This document shows, piece after piece, positions 59,401 to 64,000 of a stretch of DNA of 64,000 nt. Every line of letters begins with the position of its first letter. Position 1 is the first letter of the stretch. Position numbers and translations under genes: made by a program. Source of the DNA: DATKWD01 sp963704815 (GTDB taxonomy: Bacteria; Actinomycetota; Acidimicrobiia; Acidimicrobiales; Salinilacustritrichaceae); the NCBI GenBank assembly GCA_963704815.1, contig CAVPHU010000005.1:372001-436000 (forward strand), given 5' to 3'. The notes beneath the pieces are model-generated. The model saw nothing but the letters and a program-made list of their open reading frames with translations. It was not told where the DNA came from and ran no database searches.

Positions 59401-60541
59401 CCACCGCGATGCCAACGGCGACGGTGGGCACCAGCAGGGTCGCGGCCCAGATGACCGGGGGCGACGGCAGCCGGACCGGCGACGGGCGCCGCCGGGAGCG
59501 CAGGGTGCCGGACACCGTGTCGCCGGCCCCGAGGAACAGCGCCGCTTTGTACATGCCGTGCCCGGCGATGTGGAACGCGGCGCTGCTGAACGCGCCGACC
59601 GCGCACTGCACCACCATGAACGCCATCTGCGACACCGTCGACCAGGCGAGGGCACCCTTCACGTCGGGCCGAGTGAGGCTGGAGGCCGACGCGAGCACCA
59701 CGGTCGTGCCGCCGAGGGCGAACGCGAGGATCACCGCGGCATCGGAGGCGACGAACGCAGGGGCGAAGCGGATCAGGAGGAGCCCGGCGCCACTCACGAA
59801 GCCGGCGTGCACGAGCGCCGAGATCGGCGTCGGAGCCACCAGAGTCCCGATGAGCCAGCGATGGAAGGGCACCAGCGCCGACCGCGCGGCTCCGGCGACG
59901 ACGAGCGCCACGGCGAACAGGTCGAGCATCGTGACGCCACCGAGCGTCGAAGCCTCGAGGTCGGCGACCACGGCGGCCGGATCGGTCGTGAACGCTGCAT
60001 CGCTGGCGGTCGCCGCGACCACGACCGCGACCAGGAGCGCGAGGTCGCCGACCGCCAGGGTGCGCACGATGCGCCGGCGCGCCGTGAGGGCGCGATCCCA
60101 TGGCGCCGCGAATCCGATCAGCCCGGCCAGGGCCCACCCCGAGACCACCCATCCTGCGAAGAGCAGCCAGGCGGCGCCCGGCACCACGACCAACGCGGAT
60201 CCGGTGACCACGACACCGAGCAGCAGGAAGTAGCGGCCGGCCCGGCCGTCGGCATCGAGGCTGCGTCGCGAGAAGCTGGCCACCATCGCGGCGGTGGCAG
60301 CGACGACGACCAGAAGGGTCGCCGTGACCCGGTCGACCTGGAGATCGAGCACCCCGACGTCACCGACTCGGGTGTCCGAACCGAAGGCGACGGTCGCCAA
60401 GAGCCACGACGCGGCCAACACGGCGAGGCCACAACTCGTCGCGACCCACCGCCCGGCACGCAACGCGGAGTTCTGGCGAAGCGCCAGGAGTCCACCGCAG
60501 ACGGGCGCGAAGACCGCAACCACCAACACCACCGAATTCAT
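56417..60541 (-). CDS. dabBA: DabB-DabA fusion: inorganic-carbon accumulation complex
   Basis: 1374 residues. N-terminal ~1-490: NuoL-like proton-conducting membrane subunit (LVPFHRWLIGTLVAPTPISALVHAG; HGMYKAALFLGAGDTVSG), i.e. DabB. Linker ~490-540. C-terminal ~540-1374: DabA (UPF0753/DUF2309) with WPLSSFVAVNPLGGL, zinc-site residues in VVFCIDVRSEGLRRHLES (Cys and Asp), and CGHTSVTTNNPHATALECG (His and Cys). DABs couple ion flow to carbonic-anhydrase-like capture of CO2 as bicarbonate. The two subunits are normally separate genes; here one chain fixes 1:1 stoichiometry. Overlaps the CPII start; promoter at 60586-60618. Confidence 0.92.
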   Translation of the reverse strand: MNSVVLVVAVFAPVCGGLLALRQNSALRAGRWVATSCGLAVLAASWLLATVAFGSDTRVGDVGVLDLQVDRVTATLLVVVAATAAMVASFSRRSLDADGRAGRYFLLLGVVVTGSALVVVPGAAWLLFAGWVVSGWALAGLIGFAAPWDRALTARRRIVRTLAVGDLALLVAVVVAATASDAAFTTDPAAVVADLEASTLGGVTMLDLFAVALVVAGAARSALVPFHRWLIGTLVAPTPISALVHAGFVSGAGLLLIRFAPAFVASDAAVILAFALGGTTVVLASASSLTRPDVKGALAWSTVSQMAFMVVQCAVGAFSSAAFHIAGHGMYKAALFLGAGDTVSGTLRSRRRPSPVRLPSPPVIWAATLLVPTVAVGIAVAVLRPDVSEAGQVLVAVFAWLSAAFALHGWLVRGPLSPLPSVLTGTLAVVAGVGAYVGGLRVFEAFVKPALSTGTSGTIIGPEVLVATVAVVAVAVAGLVLLPGSTGDAARTAARQVVDGVTAPAPRSARTRAQVEPISVATSDDRQRAEVRVEVSEAAAIVAPLWPLSSFVAVNPLGGLESLGFDEATETARRWLGGRTHLSLAEFRADHDLGVTTRDDLEYAVLMRYGHVCASGPVSFDGGTVEPIDIIVADLLHGPDPEAPRLPRTALEHRAEAGRHLAGHVDDVVSSWLADYAASPTWPTRRPDETFLAMSRRLAQHDPQLARLVDDRARRWIADLGDDPAAVIIAAFAAAGVGDDHRVDEMRGHLAHLTGWAGLAKWRNEWAHPDEVHPDLAPIEVVAVRAMVEVAVLCSVVDGAASSTEPVVDADAHDDDVLAARVAAVAEAVAPSATNDDRARIAEVLGHVPTTARASVWLEAQERRIDQGLLSLLDRVDPGTTVTRPDAQVVFCIDVRSEGLRRHLESGGNVETFGFAGFFGVPMRVQRLGWERAEARCPVLVAPAVSAVETARPELVSAVASRLDRERAFDAVLHAHDEAKHGPGGPFVLAETAGWALGPAAMARTWFPGSARPTEVPGSTLRLDADETSAEQRVFFAEAVLNTMGMVDRFAPLVVLCGHTSVTTNNPHATALECGACAGASGDGNARAVAALLNDPEVRRDLVDRGITIPDDTWFVAGLHDTASDHVTLLDLDDAPDALAPIVDDLRAQLGQAGRMQSEARSRELPGPPARVADRGADWAQVRPEWGLARNAAFIIGPRSMTAGLDLDGRAFLHTYDADLDPAGRVLETIMTAPLVVGHWISAQYYFSTVDPEVFGAGDKLLHNPIGSTGVISGDAGDLRVGLPLQSTHVDGRRHHQPVRLLAVIQADLSRIEHIIASNSILQTLTAGSWLRIAGRSHPHEPWSTRTPNGTWMTVPRPFDSSESLVDHLTKEPT

Positions 60542-60585
60542 GCCCCTACCTCGCCGTGCCCGACGACCTGTTCGATTTCACGTTC

Positions 60586-60618
60586 TGCAATATACGCATT
60601 CTGTTTCCTGTATTGCAA
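60586..60618 (-). promoter_or_regulatory. promoter and overlapping palindrome of dabBA
   Basis: On the minus strand: -35 TTGCAA (60618-60613), 18-base spacer, -10 TATATT (60594-60589). An exact inverted repeat TGCAATA/TATTGCA (60617-60611 and 60592-60586) covers both boxes: a good regulator site. The block is locally AT-rich against its surroundings. Confidence 0.6.
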
Positions 60619-60669
60619 CTCTTGCGACGGGGAAGGCTTCGCCACGACCGCGCCTGGCCGCTCGCCCTC

Positions 60670-61824
60670 TCACCAGAACTCGGCCAGCACTCCGACCGCG
60701 AGCTCGCCGAGCCCGCCGATCTCGAGCCGGTCTGCGAGCTGGACCACGTCATCGACGACTCGGCGGGCGTGGTCGGTGTCGGCACCGCGCCCACGGCTGA
60801 GCAGTGCCTCGACCAGCCACACCGAGTAGTTGGCTCGAATGGGTCCCTCCCCTGCCTCCCGGTGGCTGTCGGCAGCCACGCGGTTGTGCGCGATCGCCGA
60901 GTCGAGGTCTCGGCTCGCTTGGGCCAGGGCGCCCCGGAACCACCCCACATGACCCTGGGTCTCGTGGACCCCTCCCGAGATCCACAGCCCGTCGAAAGGT
61001 GCATACAGCTCGTCGAGCTTCCTCGCGACGTCCGGAGGGGCGTGACGCACCACCGGCATCATCCATGCGGTCGAACCGCGCTGCACCCAGTACGGCAGAT
61101 GGGGTACGAGCGCGGCCCACTCCGCGGCGATGCCTCGGAGCTGCTCGAGCGGCATCTCACCGTTCAGCCCACCGATGACCGCATCTCTGGGTGCGAGGGC
61201 GAACGATGGAGCGCGGGCCAGCATCTCGTCGTTGACCCGACGAACCCCGTCGAAGTCCCAGCGACGGGCAGCCATGAACTGTTCGGTGTGCAGCGTGGCG
61301 CCGAGGCCTGCGTTCCCCAGCACGTCTGCGAGTTCGCGACAGCTGTGGAGCTCCTCGATCGCGTCGTCCCAGCGGCCGTGGAATCGGAGTGTTCGAGCCA
61401 TCCCAGTCCGGCGCCCACGTATCGCCAGGCCACCTCGGCGAACAGCTCGCCCTCGCCGGCGGTCCGGGCCTGCTCGGCGGCAGCTTCGAGGACGGACCGG
61501 GCAGCGACGGAATTCCGCTCCCTCCGACCACGCCGTCGCCTGGAGCACGAGGAGTCGGGCCTGCACGTCAGCTCGCTCCGGAAACTGTTCGGTGGCGACC
61601 GCCAGCGCCCGTTCCGCCAGTGTTTCGGCGTTCTCCCACCCGTTCGACTGCATGGCTTGCTGCGCAGCCTCGAACACCGCCTCGACCAGCGAATCGGCAT
61701 CCACGACCCCGGCTGCGGCGATGAGGTGGTGGGCCCGGTCCGCCGAAGGCAGCGCGCTCCCGTCGGCCAGCAGGCCGCCAAGAACAGCCCCAGTGCCGCC
61801 AGCACCGTCAGCCGCAGCGCTCAT
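60670..61824 (-). CDS. TPR-type regulator fragment (C-terminal part), internally frameshifted
   Basis: 384 residues as read. TPR-like helical text (ADRAHHLIAAAGVVDADSLVEA, AETLAERALAVATEQF, ARRWDFDGVRRVNDEML, LDSAIAHNRVAADSHREAGE) as in the C-terminal part of large AAA/BTAD/LuxR-type regulators, whose ATPase part is missing: it begins abruptly at a junction near 61824. Around 61400-61520 the frame used is Arg-rich, while a shifted frame reads RSVLEAAAEQARTAGEGELF and VAWRYVGAGLGWLEH, so two indels lie near 61518 and 61403. Probably a decaying remnant or sequencing errors. Confidence 0.55.
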   Translation of the reverse strand: MSAAADGAGGTGAVLGGLLADGSALPSADRAHHLIAAAGVVDADSLVEAVFEAAQQAMQSNGWENAETLAERALAVATEQFPERADVQARLLVLQATAWSEGAEFRRCPVRPRSCRRAGPDRRRGRAVRRGGLAIRGRRTGMARTLRFHGRWDDAIEELHSCRELADVLGNAGLGATLHTEQFMAARRWDFDGVRRVNDEMLARAPSFALAPRDAVIGGLNGEMPLEQLRGIAAEWAALVPHLPYWVQRGSTAWMMPVVRHAPPDVARKLDELYAPFDGLWISGGVHETQGHVGWFRGALAQASRDLDSAIAHNRVAADSHREAGEGPIRANYSVWLVEALLSRGRGADTDHARRVVDDVVQLADRLEIGGLGELAVGVLAEFW

Positions 61825-62038
61825 CGACCCCGAGACGATCGGCCACGCTCGCTACGCCGAAAGCCACGTCGCCATGGTCGTCCGCGACCCGCATCGCCGT
61901 GTCGTGAGCGCCTTCGCGGATCTCAGCGTGGGTCGCGCGCACGAGTGGGGGTTCACCGATCGTCTGGGACGGGCCCGGTTCGAGGTGGGCACGTTTCGGC
62001 AGGTCGTCGCGTCGATGCTCACCCGTCATCGAATCGGC
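61820..62038 (+). pseudogene. sulfotransferase-family remnant
   Basis: The plus strand, unlike other antisense text here, reads ARYAESHVAMVVRDPHRRVV then SAFADLSVGRAHEWGF and EVGTFRQVVASMLTRH. RDPxxRxVSAF is the 3'-phosphate (PAPS) motif of membrane-type sulfotransferases, and the F-x-x-F-R pattern follows at the expected distance. The 5' phosphosulfate loop upstream and everything after ~62038 are absent. So an internal fragment lies between a truncated regulator and the glycosyltransferase end. Confidence 0.4.
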
Positions 62039-63452
62039 GTTGTCGGTGGGTGGAGATCGCGTCGGAGTAGATGGCCTCGAACTGTCGGGCGATGTGCTGC
62101 CAGCCGAAGTTGCGTTGCACGTGTTCACACGCTCGACGGCCGCGGCGTTGGCGCTCGTTCTCGTCGGTGGCTGCCGTGACGATCGCTGCTGCGAGTTCGT
62201 CCAGATCGTCTGGGGTGACGAGCCAGCCGTCGGGTCGGGCGGCGTCGGTGTTGATGAACGACGGGGGGCCGCCGGAGTTCGTGGCGATGACCGGCAGACC
62301 TGCTGCCATGGCCTCGAGGTAGACCTGCCCGAAGGGCTCGTCAACCGACGGTGCGACGAACGCATCGGCGCAGTTGAGCGCGACAGGCAGGTCGTCGTGA
62401 CCTCGCCATCCAGCGAAGAAGACCCCGTCCACACCCAACGCTGTTGCCACGGTGTGTGGGTGCTCACCCTCGCACTCGCCCGGGTAGCCACCCCAGATCA
62501 CGAGCGGCGGCGCGCCCGGTCCGAGCGTCGCTCGGGCCGCCGCGTAGGCCTGGACCAGCAACGGCACCCGCTTGAACCCCAAGAAGCGTCCAACGAACAA
62601 CAAGACAGGCAGTGGGTCCCCCGTGGATGGATCGTGGAAGCCTCGCTCCACGTCCTGTGCGGAATAGCCAACGGAGCCGACTCGCCCTGAGGTGTCCCAT
62701 CCCCGTGGATCGTCGACGAGCCATCGACGCCAGTGACGCAACCGCTCCCCGGCCGGGTAGGCCTCGACGGAGAAACGCCCCAGGTCGACACCGTTCGCCA
62801 CAACGTTGATCAAGTCGGGTTCGACCCTCAACAGCTCACACGCGACATCGCGAACGTCCGGGGAGTTCACGACCAGGCGACTCGCGCGTCGAGCGGCCGC
62901 CACGAGCCGTTGATCCCACGCAGACGCATGGGACCATGACTCGACCGCACCGTCACGTATCTCTGCCAACATCTTCAGTTCCGTGCCGTGCAGATGCACG
63001 ACCACGGGCACATCCCCCACAGCGAGCACGGCATCGTTGACGTGAGTCAGATGATGCACGTGGTAGACGTCGGGCGGACCGACCCTGCCGAGCAAGGAAC
63101 TCCACGCAGTGACCTGGAGGTCGTACTCGGCCTGGCTCAGCGACGCGAAGACCCGGTCAGGCACACCCGGGCGATCCTCGAACGACGGATGCATCGGGAC
63201 CGGAGCCGTCATGGGATCCCGGCCCTGCTCGAACCACTCCACCGCCTCGGTGAAATCGAGCGACTGGACATCGAGACCAGCGAAGAACGTCGCGGCATGC
63301 GAGGCCGAGCCCGGCGAACCCAACGACCCACAGCACACGGTCACCGTCCACCCGTGGCCAGCGAGCGCATCGCCGAGGTAACGCACCACCTGCGCTGAGC
63401 CGCCCCGTGGATAGAACGCCAGCGTCATCACGACCCGCAACGGCTCACCCAC
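62019..63452 (-). CDS. glycosyltransferase family 4
   Basis: 477 residues from GTG 63452 (GGAGGG seven bases upstream). GT-B fold: RVVMTLAFYPRGGSAQVVRY at the N-terminus, DVYHVHHLTHVNDAV, VVVHLHGTELKML, INVVANGVDLGRFS; donor domain LLFVGRFLGFKRVPLLVQAY, then APSVDEPFGQVYLEAMAAGL with the conserved Glu-x7-Glu. It transfers a sugar from a nucleotide donor to a glycan or lipid. Its 3' end touches the sulfotransferase remnant; a sulfated or capsular glycan pathway is possible. Confidence 0.9.
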   Translation of the reverse strand: MGEPLRVVMTLAFYPRGGSAQVVRYLGDALAGHGWTVTVCCGSLGSPGSASHAATFFAGLDVQSLDFTEAVEWFEQGRDPMTAPVPMHPSFEDRPGVPDRVFASLSQAEYDLQVTAWSSLLGRVGPPDVYHVHHLTHVNDAVLAVGDVPVVVHLHGTELKMLAEIRDGAVESWSHASAWDQRLVAAARRASRLVVNSPDVRDVACELLRVEPDLINVVANGVDLGRFSVEAYPAGERLRHWRRWLVDDPRGWDTSGRVGSVGYSAQDVERGFHDPSTGDPLPVLLFVGRFLGFKRVPLLVQAYAAARATLGPGAPPLVIWGGYPGECEGEHPHTVATALGVDGVFFAGWRGHDDLPVALNCADAFVAPSVDEPFGQVYLEAMAAGLPVIATNSGGPPSFINTDAARPDGWLVTPDDLDELAAAIVTAATDENERQRRGRRACEHVQRNFGWQHIARQFEAIYSDAISTHRQRRFDDG

Positions 63453-63728
63453 CAATCCACCCTCCGTCACGTCGTGCCCACACTTCGAACGGAGATGCGC
63501 CCTTCTCGTCCACGGCATCAGCATCGTCCAACGAGCGACCGTGATCCAGATCTTCGTGCTCTGTTCGACGCGTGCGAAACGAGAGACACTCTTGGGTGCG
63601 AGACGTGTGCCCAGTCCGCGGGTGCCCCCGACCGGCGCCTCCGGGGGGCTGTCACTGGGGACGCCGACAACGGTCGCGAGCGGAAATCCACCGCGCCGAC
63701 CGCCGCGACCATCGGCACCCAGGGGCGG

Positions 63729-64000
63729 TCAGTCCCAGCCATTCTCGCGACGGAAGTCTGCTGCGAACTCCATCGTCCGCTCCCAGTCCACGACCTGTTG
63801 AACCAGTACGCCGCGTCCGAAGAACTCGGGATCGTCGGCGCGAATCTCGAGGTGATCCAAGTAGCTGATCAGCATCTCGCGATCGAACCGGTCGCGCACG
63901 CGCCGCCGGGAGTAGCGCTCAGCCAACTCGTACGACTGAGGTGTGCCAGACGTGTACCACCGCCATCGCCCATCGGTGGCGTGCGCCGCGATCGTTCGGA
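63729..64000 (-). CDS. hypothetical protein, C-terminal part
   Basis: About 90 residues at the right edge; the 5' end is outside. The frame is open to the edge (TIAAHATDGRWRWYTSGT at its visible start) and ends REMLISYLDHLEIRADDPEF and FGRGVLVQQVVDWERTMEF, DFRRENGWD. Even codon usage suggests a real gene. No family recognised. Confidence 0.6.
   Translation of the reverse strand, partial: RTIAAHATDGRWRWYTSGTPQSYELAERYSRRRVRDRFDREMLISYLDHLEIRADDPEFFGRGVLVQQVVDWERTMEFAADFRRENGWD

Noticed and set aside
58103..60829. A 908-codon plus-strand open frame
   Set aside because: Antisense of dabBA with low-complexity Arg/His/Gly text; the minus strand has clear DAB motifs.
63453..63728. Short plus-strand frames in the gap before the last gene
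   Set aside because: Arg/Pro-rich readings with no start context; I see no feature here.

Overview
The window is very GC-rich, densely packed DNA with many GTG starts, 4-bp ATGA/GTGA gene overlaps and many TAnnnT -10 boxes lying 5-8 bases before start codons (leaderless transcripts). With several luciferase-like (F420-type) oxidoreductases, Tat and LPxTG surface proteins and an InhA/FabI-type reductase, this points to an actinobacterium, most likely Acidimicrobiia (Ilumatobacter-like, aquatic). That placement is inference; no rRNA or other marker gene is present.

Region by region. 0-8 kb: acyl-CoA/xenobiotic-type metabolism (VOC protein, SDR, thiolase, luciferase-like enzymes) with a TetR regulator; two divergent promoters carry the same near-perfect palindrome, ACTCGAC-N6-GTCAAGT. 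8-25 kb: mostly housekeeping or scattered genes (PAP2-endonuclease fusion, LtrA, SDRs, DinB, enoyl-CoA hydratase, MFS, pseudouridine synthase-methyltransferase fusion, nitrobindin, DEAD-box helicase, a triplicated Cys-pair lipoprotein). 25-32 kb: a surface-polysaccharide-type locus (Tat/LPxTG protein, Wzz-like protein with a degenerate kinase domain, PqqD-like protein, nucleotidyltransferase fused to a polytopic membrane protein) containing a striking cluster of frameshifts. 32-44 kb: TrpB2, a truncated DUF4185-like gene, a membrane Ser/Thr kinase, then a compact SipW operon, an FHA-nucleotide cyclase, an MFS protein fused to a cyclic-nucleotide-binding domain, and a stand-alone cyclic-nucleotide-binding protein.

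44-56 kb: phosphoesterase, PhyH oxygenase, a large secreted arylsulfotransferase-like protein with DDxFWY repeats, a lipoprotein hydrolase, two more luciferase-like enzymes, an LPxTG protein, and the fabI-purE-purK group. 56-61 kb: an operon encoding DabB and DabA (the DAB inorganic-carbon accumulation system) fused in one 1374-residue polypeptide, coupled to a CPII-like PII protein and preceded by a clear promoter with an overlapping palindrome. 61-64 kb: a recombination scar (truncated TPR regulator abutting a sulfotransferase remnant), a glycosyltransferase and a partial gene.

The most original system is at 36.1-40.4 kb. A promoter and a hairpin-rich leader precede a SipW-type secreted protein. 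A strong hairpin separates it from a SipW signal peptidase fused to a large outer domain. Three translationally coupled genes follow, the first encoding a secreted protein made of eleven CCEYD repeats (24 Cys in 133 residues). It looks like a surface-fibre or metal/redox-binding coat system, flanked by kinase, FHA-cyclase and cNMP-binding genes that could control it. Several genes (isochorismatase-like, Wzz-like, Tat/LPxTG, cyclase, TPR) carry 1-nt frameshifts, so sequencing indels or local gene decay should be kept in mind.
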